A stretch of DNA of 64,000 bases from Tetracentron sinense (Eukaryota; Streptophyta; Magnoliopsida; Trochodendrales; Trochodendraceae), in NCBI GenBank assembly GCA_015143295.1, contig JABCRI010000957.1, forward strand, positions 27,021 to 91,020, in the 5' to 3' direction. A program made the position numbers and the translations under genes. The notes beneath the pieces were generated by a model, which was not told the DNA's origin, did not search any database, and was given only the letters and a program-made list of their open reading frames with translations. Below, piece by piece: positions 12,601-22,182 of this stretch. The number at the start of each line of letters is the position of its first letter. The first letter of the stretch is position 1.

Positions 12601-15600
12601 GGTCTAAATCAATTCTGATTTATACAAATCAGCAACTCACACACTTCACAACCCTACTAAGGCTTTCAACTTCATACAATCAAACACTGTCAACACCTCT
12701 TACGGAGGTTAAATATGATTGTTTTTTACAAAAACAACTTACAGAACAACTTTAGGGTTCCTGGAATCACACATTTTTACCAAACAAACTTCAAAAAACT
12801 ATTGTTTTATTAAAACCAATGAATCCACACATTTGTCACCCTAGATCTAATGATTCGTGGTAAATCTAGATGTCCATCAACAACCCCAAAAAACCTTTTA
12901 AACCCGAATGATGTAAATCAAAATTTTCTTTTATAAAATCATTTGAGAGCATGAAACATCAACTTAGGTATTCCAAAAACTCAGAATAAAATCAACCCAA
13001 ACTCCAAAAATATTAAACCATTCCAGATTCACGCAGCACTATTTACGCGGCACTATTCATGTGGCACTATTCATGCCATTAAAAAAAATGCAAGAAGAAG
13101 GAAGAGAAATAGAGTATGGAGAATTATTTTCTCTATCTCTTTAGTTCTTTTATATCACTAACATCATGAAATGACATAAATGTCTTTAATTACATAAAAG
13201 ACAATAGACACTAAAACATATTAAAGTAACTAGATACTAAAGTTGTGATGAGCTTATTTAGATGGCCCATTACGACATACCATATTCGAAGAATTGGTAG
13301 TTCTATGAGTTTATGCGAAAGAATGGTTTTTCTGGTTTTGGCTTGATAGGAGCAAATCATAGTTTCATGTTTTCATTTTTTGTTTGTTTGAATAAGCTGA
13401 TTATGCCAATCACGGCAACATTTCAAATTCCTTGTAGAAGTAGTTGTGGTTATAATTATCTTATGTATTCAATTGTTACTCGGGAAAAGTTTCTGTAGAA
13501 CCAGGAAATATCTAAGGCCCTAACTGTGTGTTCCGACGTTGCTATTAAGAAGGCCCCTTCCCTTCACCATGGCATTTTACCTTTCTTTCCAAAATGTTTA
13601 TGCATTTCTGTTGATGTGTTTCTTGGAATAGAAATGACCGGCTTAGATGTCTTTATCTTGGACAAAAAGTATCCAAATATCTCCTAATTTATTTTCCCCT
13701 TTTCATTGTAGCGGCGATATCGAGCCCTTTCAGGGACTACAGATTGTACCGGAATCCAGTGTCTAAACATGTTGGAACCTTGATAACATTGGCCGATTTT
13801 TTGTCCCTCTGTAAAAACATGAGTAATGTTTCTGGGATCTTGATCAGCATAGAGGTGAGTTTGTACTACAATAATCATTTTTGTTTACCTATTTATGCAA
13901 AGGAAATCTAGCATCGATAAAGGGTTGTCCATACTCCACATGTAAGGTCGCAGTCCTCGACTTGCGTAGTTCCCCCACTTACAAAATCCTCTAGGCCAAA
14001 GTGCACTAGATCGGATGATACTGACCATTAGATCTGATACAATGTTTTTCCAATTGGAAATAGAAACTTTGAGCTTTCTAAAGAAAGATCTATACCAAAT
14101 GGCTATAGTCATTTGATCAGGTCAAACTTTAGTTGTGTTTGGGATTTTGGACTTTTTTCTCTCCCGAGTAGGTGTAGACTGGGTCTTTCCTTCTTTCTTT
14201 TATAACTTCTTATCTTGTTGGTCTCTAGTAAGTGTGGATAGTGCTCAAGAGGCAATTTAGTTGGTTCTTCCTAAAGTCATATCGTGGACGATATGGAAAG
14301 AGAGAAACAATAGAGTATTTAAGGACTCTCCCTCTTCTCTATCCCGCATTTGCTCACACATCACAATGCTTGCCTTAGAATGGTGTTTCATTTGACAAGT
14401 AGGGGAGGATGCTGGGTTGAGTTTCTTTTTTTGTCGAATAGTTTGCCTAGTTTTGCTTTATATTTTTTGATTCATTCTTTCCTGATTGTATGTGCTTGTA
14501 AACTCTATACCTGCTGTATTGCTTTGTATCTCTGTTTCATCTATAATATAATTGTTGCTTACCGATCAAAAAAATATTAGCAAATAAGATTTTCTTCATG
14601 GGACTCAACAAATGGTGACTAAGATGCCTGAATATGGTTATAAAAACAGCGAGTGGGAATACAACTAGTAATTTTCCAACATCCAAACTCAAGAAAAAGA
14701 GGGCTATCCATCAAACATGGGTTTTGTTATGCCCAATATTATTTTGTAGTACTTATAGCAGCCTACATCAAAGGAAGTACTAATATCTGCACACGTTTGG
14801 AGTAAGTTCTTCACAATATTACCTTATTATTTAGTTTTATTGTTGGCTAAAAACAAGAAAGTTCTTAGGAAATTTACAAACAAATCAACATAGATAGTTT
14901 ATCATGTATGAGAAAGTTGTATCCTTTAAATTCATGCAATGTCCAGTAATAGGGTCAGAACTTGTTGAGAGAGTCAACACCAACTCTTTCACTTCTAGAA
15001 ACCTCTCTCACTCTCTCCAAGGTTCTCCCCTTTCTCTCTCTAGAACCTTCTCTCTCTCTAGAGTTCTCTTTAAGCTTATCTCTCTCTAGAAAAAGAGGTG
15101 GTAGTAGTCTCTAGATATTTCCTAAGAAAGGAGGTGGGAAATGTTCTAGAAATCTAGAACATTTACATGCCCACTATAAATATAGGGTTGGGTCCCCTTG
15201 TTTGTGCATAGAAGCACACAAACTCTTAAGTGTGTGAGGGTAAAGTGTGAGTATCTCTTGAGTGTACTTGAGTGTTGTACATATTTGAGCTAGTGCATCA
15301 ATAAAGAGTTTTTTTATTCGAGTTTCCGTTGCTTCATATTCAACAATTTGGTATCAGAGCCAAGTTGTCGGGACTGGTGTTCGAGCGCTAGGAAGGAGAA
15401 ATTTTGTTCGTGCATAGTCCGGGACTGTGAAGCCGATTGATCTGGGATCAAGCTTACTTTGTGGAGTACGTGAAGACATACCAAGTCACGATGACGGATT
15501 TGGTGAGCGCAACCAGTGGGATCAAGAAGCTTAACAACCAAAATTATAGCAAATGGAAGTTCTGTATAGAGTCATACCTGCAGGGACAGGATATGTGGGA

Positions 15601-18600
15601 GGTCGTTAATGGTAGCGACACTAATCCACCTCCTCAGGAGAATGTTGATGCACTAAGGCGATGGAAAATTAAAGCTGGGAAGGCTATGTTTGTGCTTAAA
15701 ACAACTATCGAAGAGGAATTGTTTGAGCACATCAGGGATGCAGACACACCCAAAGCAGCATGGGACGCTTTTACAACCCTCTTCTCAAGGAAGAATGATG
15801 CAAGGCTACAACAACTGGAGAATGAACTCATGTCAACCTCACAAGGAGAAATGACGATCAACCAATACTTTATGAAGGTAAAATCTCTTTGCCGTGAAAT
15901 TTCACAATTAGATTCGAAAGCTAATTTTAATGAAGATAGGATGAGAAGAATCATCATCCATGGCCTAAGATCCGAATATAGTGGGTTCATCATGGCGATT
16001 CGTGGTTGGCCAACTCAGCCAAATATCTTAGATTTGCAAAATTTATTGGTTGATCAAGAAACTCTAGCAAAACAAATGGCTGGAGCTTCATTAAAGAATG
16101 AGGAGGAGGCCCTCTTTAGCAATAGGAGAAGAGCTTGGTCAGGAGGACAGACAAAACTCAAGAAGGAAAAAGGTAGATCGAGGAGGCCGCAGGAGAAGAG
16201 CTCTCGGACAGGGGGAGCTCAACGTGGCTGAGATAGAGACGCACGACAGTCCAAACGGCGTAATGAAGAGTGCTATAACTGCGGCAAGAGATGTCACTTC
16301 GCTCGAGATTGCTGGTCAAAGAAAAAGGCAGTAGAAGGCAACTTGGTGACATCCAGCAATCACCAAGGTGTAAGCGGTAGCGAAGAAGAATGAGATGCTG
16401 AAGTATCATTCGTCGTGACTGAGCCAGTTGTAGAAATCTGTTCAGAATAAAAGATTGATTTCGACAACAAGAAGGTAGAAGATCAATCTGATACTATCAC
16501 AATCGAAAAAGCAGCAAGTTCTATCGTGATTAACCTAGAAGACATGACACTTGCTGCAATACAAAATCCTAGAGCAATCGACTACAATGAAGATTGGATC
16601 GTTGACTCTGGATGCTCCAATCACGTGACTGGCGATAAGGATAAACTACTCAGTACGTCTGAGTATAAAGGTGATCGAGTAGTGGTGACGGCCAACAACT
16701 CAAGGATGCCAATCACTCACATTGGCAAGACCGTGATCGTACCTCGCTTTAGTTCCCATCAAGGTCAGTTTACAGAAATGTTGGGTGCACCAGGTGGTTT
16801 CAGCTCTCATGAGGCATGCAATAGCTACGATGATGATCCTGTAAATAGCTCTGATGGGATGGAATGGGCGAGTGAGCTCAACACAGGTTATGATTCTAAA
16901 TATGAGGAGTTCAAGGAGTCAGTTGTACATAGCTGGGAAGAATATGCAATTGAGGACGGGGAAGCTGAGCAGGTGGACTATGGGTCAGACAACATAGACA
17001 AATGGATTTGATGCTGCTGATTATTCTGTTGCCATGTCAGTACAAGTTGAGGAGGGAGCAGAATGCAAAAAGGAGAGATCTGTTCATGCGGATCATTTTG
17101 GTTATGAAAGTGACCAAAGAATAGAGAATATGCGGGAAACCAGTATTGGCTTACCAATGACAAGCGTTGTGGAAACAGAATCCGCTAAAAGAAGAGCAAT
17201 GAAGGCGGTGCAAACACACTTGAAGTTGCAGTTTGCAAGAAAAGATGACATTGAGAAGTTGGTGGAGCAAACTCGAGAAGAAGAATTACAACTCAATCAA
17301 GAAACTAAGCAACAAGTTCACCCACCAGGTAATGAAAGTAGAGAAGATCAGTCTGTAGAATTACAGCCTAACTCTCCAAGGCCACTAGACAAATCTGTAG
17401 ATCTATGGAGAACCGGTGTACATCACAAAACACCAGAATTGTGGCCAAGTCAACAAGAAGACACGGAAGAAAAATCAAAGACACAGCTTCGCAAGTCTAC
17501 CAAGCAAAAGCAGCCAAATTCGAAGTATGCAAACATTGCTCTTGTTGAAGAAGAGTTGGTGTTGAGGGGGAGTGTTGAGAGAGTCAACACCAACTCTTTC
17601 ACTTCTAGAAACCTCTCTCACTCTCTCCAAGGTTCTCCCCTTTCTCTCTCTAGAGTTCTCTTTAAGCTTATCTCTCTCTAGAAAAAGAGGTGGTAGTAGT
17701 CTCTAGATATTTCCTAAGAAAGGAGGTGGGAGAATGTTCTAGAAATCTAGAACATTCACATGCCCACTATAAATAGAGGGTTGGGTCCCCTTGTTTGTGC
17801 ATAGAAGCACACAAGCTCTTAAGTGTGTGAGGGTAAAGTGTGAGTATCTCTTGAGTGTACTTGAGTGTTGTACATATTTGAGCTAGTGCATCAATAAAGA
17901 GTTTTTTTATTCGAGTTTCCGCTGCTTCATATTCAACAGAACTCATATCAAGTTGATATGAAGTTATGAAGTCTGGAAGGATCTACAAGTCATTCTATGA
18001 TGGACTCCAATCCACGTTTCATTTCCTTGTTACTTGAGCTCTCTTAGTTACCAAAAGAAAGTATTTCTCAAGAGATCCACCTCTAAAGTTGTACTTTGCC
18101 ATTAGTCATCTTTTTTCTGCTGTCCTGATTGAGGTGGGCAGTATTCAGCCAGCAATAATTTGTAGAATTTAGTTGTCCAAAAGAAGATAAATATTTTGAA
18201 ATTGTAGAATTGAAACATTTTTATGATTGCTAAGTTCAATTCTGAAATTGTAAACAGAGGATGGTCAATCCAGTGACCTGTCCACATGCCTTCCTGTACC
18301 TATTCAAATCAGGACTCCATGCCAGTAGACAAACGAATATTCCCAAATGCAATTCTTCCGGTAATGATTTTTTATGACCATAGGGTGAAATTTGAAGCGG
18401 TATATTTGCTTCCACAAATACTTGCTGCCATCGGAAAGCCCAAAAGAGACTGTTTAAGGGCGAAACTCACTTTTTAGAGAAAACTTTCTATTTTTGGAAA
18501 ATTCCATTTTAGGGCGTTTTAAGGTATTTTGAGTACCTTTTTGTTTTAGAAAGTCTTAAATAGTTATTTTAAGATATTTGGTAGAGTTTGAGTCAATTTA

Positions 18601-20044
18601 TGATTTTTACTATTTCGGGAATTATGGTTTTTAGGAGTATATAAATACTCTTGTAAGCAAATGCAACTCGGTTTTTATCAATAGAATTTCAAATTTGTCT
18701 CCTTTTCCTTGTGGATTCAAGGGACATTTGGATTGAAGACGGTGTTCTCCTTTCACAAGTTCTGCTACGTTAAATCAGAAAGGTTCTTCATTTTTCAAAG
18801 TTTAAGAATCATCCAATGATGATTTTTCAGCTTAGGGTATCAAACTAGGTGGTGAAATAGCCGGTCCCTACTTTGCTGCCTGTAACAATTTGTGCAGCAA
18901 GCACTAATAGGGAATAATGGTTACTTTACATTCTGACTTGAATCTTCTTCATTTACTTCCAGTTTGACTATTACATTTGTTTGCTTATTCTTTTCATGTA
19001 GAATGCGGCCTACCTTGCAGAGAAGCAGAGTTTAAGCATAACCAATGCAGTCCTTGATGCCTTGAGCAAAGCCGGTTATAACAACCATATGACCAAGAAA
19101 GTTATGATCCAGTCCACCAACAGCTCTGTTTTGACCAAGTTCAAGGATAAACCCGATTACGAGCTTGTGTACGAGGTTGATGAAACTATCCGTGATGCCC
19201 TGAACTCAACCATCGATGACATTAGGAAATTCGCCAATTCTGTGGTCGTCAACAAGGCCTCTATCTTTCCTGACAATCAGGCCTTTCTCACTAGTCTTAC
19301 CGATGTTGTACCGAAGCTACACTCGTATAATCTCCGTGTCTATGTCCAATTATTTCAGAATGAGTTTGTATCTCAAGCGTGGGACTTCTTCTCAGACCCA
19401 ATCATGGAGATCAACTCGTTTGTCATGCAAGCTAAAATTGATGGAATCATCACAGACTTCCCAAGCACAGCTGTAGCATACAGAAGTAAGTGCCGGGTTT
19501 TGCTCTATAGAACTGCTTTTGGTTTTTATTTGTGTGTATTGCTTCGTGAAATAACCTTCTACCGACGATTTTTTTGGGGGGAAGTAGAGATTTTTCTTCA
19601 TTGCTACAAAAAATTTGATCATATTTTCTTAGCATTATATATATATATATATATATTGCGGTCTGCTGTTCTATCCAACTATTTTCACTCAGTGTCTCAA
19701 TTAGTGATGTGGTGGTGCTTTGGCTTAACACAGAGAACCGATGTTTAAACATGGTGGATATACCGATTTACATGAGCCCTGTTCAGCCAGGCAGTCTCTT
19801 GCAAGTCATTACTGCTCAGGAATTGCCCCCAGCCGTGGCTCCGTTCCCACTCCTGAAAGACTCTGATGTAATAGAGCCCCCTTTGCCTTCCATTTCGAAG
19901 GCACCAATTGGACCAGCTCAAATTTTGCCCAATGGCCAGTCAGTGCCACCAGCTTCAACCTCACCAAATGACCAGCCAGGGATTGCTGCCTGTGTATTGC
20001 TATCAACTCCGGCGATGCTCCTCGCATCTCTTTTGCTATTTTGA
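626..20044 (+). CDS. GDPDL (SHV3/SVL-like) glycerophosphodiester phosphodiesterase-like protein, 5' partial
   Basis: Seen: eight exons with GT-AG borders and consistent phases: 626-916, 4166-4281, 4536-5037, 8037-8081, 8232-8516, 13712-13854, 19002-19485, 19734-20044 (TGA). They give about 724 residues. GDPD-like domain 1 spans roughly residues 1-300 (starts [19 protein letters not shown]; also [12 protein letters not shown]). Domain 2 spans roughly 318-625 ([45 protein letters not shown]). A Pro/Ser/Ala-rich tail ends in a hydrophobic stretch typical of a GPI-anchor signal. Known: this family (Arabidopsis SHV3, SVL1) is GPI-anchored at the plasma membrane/cell wall and affects cellulose and root-hair growth. 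The family usually has about 750-770 residues, so only the signal-peptide exon should be missing, upstream of base 1. Domain 1 has no His in the canonical HRG position; domain 2 has SHNG. The reading frame looks functional despite about 19 kb of repeat-laden introns. Confidence 0.93.
917..4165 (+). other. GDPDL intron between the first and second visible exons
   Basis: The donor GTAAGT follows codon position 1 at 916 and the acceptor GGACAG ends at 4165. Most of the right half is the repeat copy at 2198-3493. Bases 917-2197 are AT-rich with nothing recognisable. A stretch near 1937-1975 and one near 3600-3632 share the words TTTGACA and GCTCAAGAGCAAT, so short unrelated repeats flank the inserted copy. 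Confidence 0.7.
2198..3493 (+). repeat. Unnamed dispersed repeat, family A, copy 1
   Basis: This copy begins TTGATGCGGACATC and ends GTCCTGCATC. It is similar along its length to the reverse complement of 5330-6717: shared parts include a GAGATCCACC...TTAGATCATG block, an AT-rich block, a stretch rich in short CCCTAATCC repeats, and the 3' block CCCTAAGCTAG...GGAAGTTC. The ends match as a short inverted repeat (TTGATGC..GGAC). No clear target duplication was found. It contains a TATAAATACTC motif and an AATAAA motif about 45 bp apart, as LTRs do, but no coding capacity. It could be a DNA transposon or an LTR-derived piece; the class is unknown. Confidence 0.6.
5330..6717 (-). repeat. Unnamed dispersed repeat, family A, copy 2 (inverted)
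   Basis: This is the same family as 2198-3493 in the opposite orientation, bounded by GATGCAGGACC at 5334 and ATGTCCGCATCAA at the right. The middle (about 5640-6260) is an internal repeat of a GCAGCAAGG / AGGTGGCTGG / CTGCAGTAGGG motif with a period near 210 bp. That repeat produces long Pro/Ala-rich minus-strand open frames with no recognisable family; these are read as repeat by-products, not genes. Confidence 0.6.
6719..6936 (-). pseudogene. Coding-like fragment of unknown origin
   Basis: The minus strand holds about 70 residues with balanced, charged composition ([49 protein letters not shown]), unlike the surrounding low-complexity frames. It stops at the edge of repeat copy 2 on one side and at a LINE poly-A tail on the other, so it looks like a remnant cut by two insertions. 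Another coding-like minus stretch lies at 7588-7690 ([20 protein letters not shown]) and may be part of the same lost gene. I do not recognise the protein. Confidence 0.3.
6937..7010 (-). mobile_element. Short LINE (L1) 3' tail
   Basis: On the minus strand the sequence ends TTGCTTATCGATAAAAAAAA, matching the 3' ends of the larger L1 copies in this window (ends like GCTTACCGATCAAAAAA). Only the last tens of bases are present; the right limit is uncertain. It is a 5'-truncated insertion. Confidence 0.4.
8850..9047 (-). repeat. 3' LTR copy of the antisense copia fossil
   Basis: It aligns with 13088-13277 along its length (shared words GGTATGGAGAATT, AGACAATAGACACTAAAAC, GTTGTGATGAGCTTATTTAG). 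It ends ATGACA next to the polypurine tract at 9048. The far end is uncertain and may reach about 8810. Confidence 0.7.
13088..13277 (-). repeat. 5' LTR copy of the antisense copia fossil
   Basis: Partner of 8850-9047. It ends CATTACGACA at 13277, where unique intron sequence resumes. No primer-binding site was recognised beside it. Confidence 0.65.
14135..14577 (+). mobile_element. 5'-truncated L1 LINE tail in a GDPDL intron
   Basis: It encodes the end of the LINE zinc-knuckle-type domain (words matching the SWTIWKERN region of other copies here, GTGGACGATATGGAAAGAG) followed by a 3' UTR ending TTGCTTACCGATCAAAAAAA. It matches the 3' end of the L1 at 56519-56935 closely. It lacks the reverse transcriptase and endonuclease; the left limit is approximate and no target duplication was clear. 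Confidence 0.75.
14963..15345 (+). repeat. 5' LTR of the young copia element
   Basis: It begins TGTTGAGAGAGTC and ends CATATTCAACA. It is 383 bp against 366 bp in the 3' copy, mainly from an extra CTCTCTAGAACC-type repeat unit. A TATAAATA motif (near 15175) and AATAAAG (near 15299) fit promoter and polyadenylation roles. Confidence 0.95.
17573..17938 (+). repeat. 3' LTR of the young copia element
   Basis: It has the same ends as the 5' LTR (TGTTGAGAGAGTC to CATATTCAACA) and is followed by the target duplication GAACT. It is preceded by the polypurine tract at 17562-17571. Confidence 0.95.
17944..19001 (+). other. Remainder of a GDPDL intron with a possible LTR relic
   Basis: No exon is seen before the acceptor TTCATGTAG at 19001. 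Bases about 18480-18860 hold a TATAAATACTC motif, an ATAGAATTTC stretch and a GGATTCAAGGG region that resemble a solo LTR or retroelement leader; no matching ends were found, so this is weak. Confidence 0.35.
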
Positions 20045-20349
20045 CTGGAACAGTCACCTACTCTTGTATTATTTTCTTGTCTCATTTATTTCCATACCAT
20101 TGGTTAGGTTGGGCATAGTTTGGAGCTTTTGCTGCATGATTTACACTAGTAATTCAATTTTCTTTTTCTGCTTCCCGGTAATTTTTTTTTCCTTTCAGTG
20201 TTGTAGTTATGGCCATTCTTCCCCATATCTGTAGAACATGAATTCCTGTAAACATTAGAGGTACATGTGGGAATAGATTATTTATGCTTGAAATTGTTTT
20301 TCTGTGCAATGCTGTAGCCTGTAAAGCTATGTTAGCAATCTCTTGAGTA

Positions 20350-21270
20350 GGGCTGCACTCAAGCCAAGCTAGCTTGTTGGATTGACTCAGCTTGGCTCAT
20401 TTGAGCCAAGCTCAAGTTGACAAATCGGATTGAAGGAATCAGGTCAAGCCAAGCTTGAGCTCGAATATTGAAACAAGCTATGCTCAAGCTATACTCTATT
20501 TGATTTGGCTTGGCTTGAAGCTCGGCTCATTTAAGGCTCAATTCAAGCTCATTTGGCTTGGCTTGAAGCTCGGCTCATTTAAGGCTCGATTTGGCTAGAG
20601 ATCAGCTCAAAATATTATATTAGAAGTGATTGAGAGACATGAAAAAGAACACATAATTCACAAGCACACAACTGTACGAGTGGGAAATCCAACTGCTACA
20701 ATCACACCACAAAAAAAAAAATCCTTAGATGCCCTTCTACACATAAAAGGGGGTGGTGTGATGGTGGTTGTTGGAATTCCCAATGGTATGACTGTGTGAA
20801 CATGTGTTCTTTTTCATGTGTCTCCTGATCCCTTCCCTATATACTCTATCCAAATATATATATATATACAATATTTTTTGATAATGTTATTCATATTAAT
20901 ACAAAATAACATTTTTAACTTTCTTTATCATAGATTTTATGAGTTTTAAATTATAATAAATAAATTTAACAGATAATAATAGCAAAAAAAACGAAAGTTA
21001 AACCAAACTCTGATTTAACTTTCTACTCTTTGGATTGAAGGAATACTTGCAAATCTTATTTTTGTATATGAATGTATTAAGTTTTTGAAGATTTTTGTAT
21101 TATAATATATTAATAAATACTTTTATTAAAATCACATAAAATTAAACAAAATAATTCTATGAATCAAACTTGAGCCAAACTAAGCTCGGCTCGGCTTGAA
21201 TAAAGTTTGAGCTCGAGCGAAACTTGAGCTTGTTCAAGCCCTAGACTCAGCTTGGCTCAAATACAACCCC
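20350..21270. mobile_element. Foldback/MITE-like element with imperfect inverted ends
   Basis: The left end is GGGCTGCACTCAAGCCAAGC; the right end read in reverse is GGGGTTGTATTTGAGCCAAG. Both arms are rich in GCTCGGCTC / CAAGCTTGAGC words. Inside the left arm, a 38-bp unit with GGCTTGAAGCTCGGCTC is directly repeated (about 20510-20590). It has no transposase and no clear target duplication. The class is uncertain (MULE- or hAT-derived foldback). Confidence 0.5.
20634..20824. repeat. Hairpin-forming inverted repeat nested in the foldback element
   Basis: The left arm begins GAGACATGAAAAAGAACACA and the right arm ends TGTGTTCTTTTTCATG-TGTCTC. The arms of about 75 nt pair imperfectly throughout, including the central CACACCAC / GTGGTGTG parts. 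It looks like a small MITE inserted in the larger element. Confidence 0.6.
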
Positions 21271-22182
21271 TACTACTGAGCATTTTCAGTTCCAGACAGT
21301 AAGAGAATAGTACATGCTCGGCCATGAGCATGTCAAGTTGATAGTTCAATGCCTAGGTCTTACCGGGCCCGACCCTCATTCACCTTGGACTGGCTAGGCC
21401 CAAGCCCTACCCTCAACGCCTAGGTTCAGGCCAGGCCAAAAGAACCAAAAAATATAATTATATCATGTTTTACAAAAAATTTCCTATATATATTGAATCC
21501 AATAACTGACTTGCCGATTGCCCCTTAGCAGGTCTTCTAGCACCTAGAGGTTTCCCTTACCGCAAGGGTATAGGCTAGGCTCCATCTCCCTAGTCAAAAT
21601 CATATTTTCACTTCAGCTAGCTTTTGTTGCAAAGGATGCACACTAGTTCTATTAACACAAAAGGAGCCATCTTTTTTGGAACTGAAACAGTCGAGAGCCG
21701 CAAAGACCACATAGCAATTACTCTACGGAACATGACTCCAAAATGCATATGAGAGAATAAAATGCAAACACGAACCATGTCTTTCAACTTTTACAAGGAG
21801 TCCAGAAGATTATTACCAACAAAATCAAATAAAATGAAACAACAAAATGAATAATCCTTGTGCTCTTACATTTTATGAGAAAACAACACATGTTCCCATA
21901 AGAGAAGCATATGGAAGCAAGGAAATTTTCTTTCTTGCATCCATCTTTCTGTATAGTATACCATATCTATATCAACAATTGGCAAAGGAGCTGAGAATAT
22001 ATATAAACTTCATTAAAAGAAAAGGCTAAATGATAGAGAGAGCACCTCCTTATATACCCTAAATATATAATACAAGAACATGATCCTAAATCTGTACAAG
22101 CTGATTCCAAGCTTCATCTGTACAAGCTGGATCCAGTCTTTATACGAGTCAAATCATCATCAAAGAACAAGCAAGTAGTCTT

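Larger units (their letters stand above)
8810..13277 (-). mobile_element. Ty1/copia retrotransposon fossil, antisense in a GDPDL intron
   Basis: Minus-strand parts run in copia order: protease-like [10 protein letters not shown] (about 12270), integrase parts (about 11789-11050, with [10 protein letters not shown]), reverse transcriptase (about 10420-9499, with [14 protein letters not shown] and [20 protein letters not shown]) and RNase H (9330-9055, with [15 protein letters not shown]). LTR-like copies lie at about 8850-9047 and 13088-13277, with a polypurine tract (minus TTGAGGGGGAG) at 9048-9058. It is broken, with many interruptions, and the LTRs differ at many positions, so it is fairly old. 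Splicing around it leaves the host frame intact. Confidence 0.85.
14963..17938 (+). mobile_element. Young non-autonomous Ty1/copia element with two LTRs
   Basis: It has LTRs at both ends (14963-15345 and 17573-17938), a 5-bp target duplication GAACT (14958-14962 and 17939-17943), a primer-binding site TGGTATCAGAGC at 15349-15360 (complementary to initiator tRNA-Met), and a polypurine tract TTGAGGGGGAG just before the 3' LTR. Internal parts: a copia gag (15437-16231, UBN2-type, with [13 protein letters not shown]), a zinc knuckle ([14 protein letters not shown] near 16280) and a protease-like motif [14 protein letters not shown] near 16595. No integrase, reverse transcriptase or RNase H was found, so it would depend on a helper. 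The LTRs are nearly identical, so the insertion is recent. The ends look whole; the coding part is broken. Confidence 0.93.
20045..22182. other. Convergent intergenic spacer
   Basis: It lies between the stop codons of the GDPDL gene (plus) and the UPL5-like gene (minus). The first few hundred bases should be GDPDL 3' UTR and the last few hundred UPL5 3' UTR; no clear AATAAA placement fixes either end. The middle is the foldback element 20350-21270 and AT-rich sequence. Near 21350-21440 a GC-rich stretch (GCCTAGGTTCAGGCCAGGCC) resembles ends of plant DNA transposons. Confidence 0.7.
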
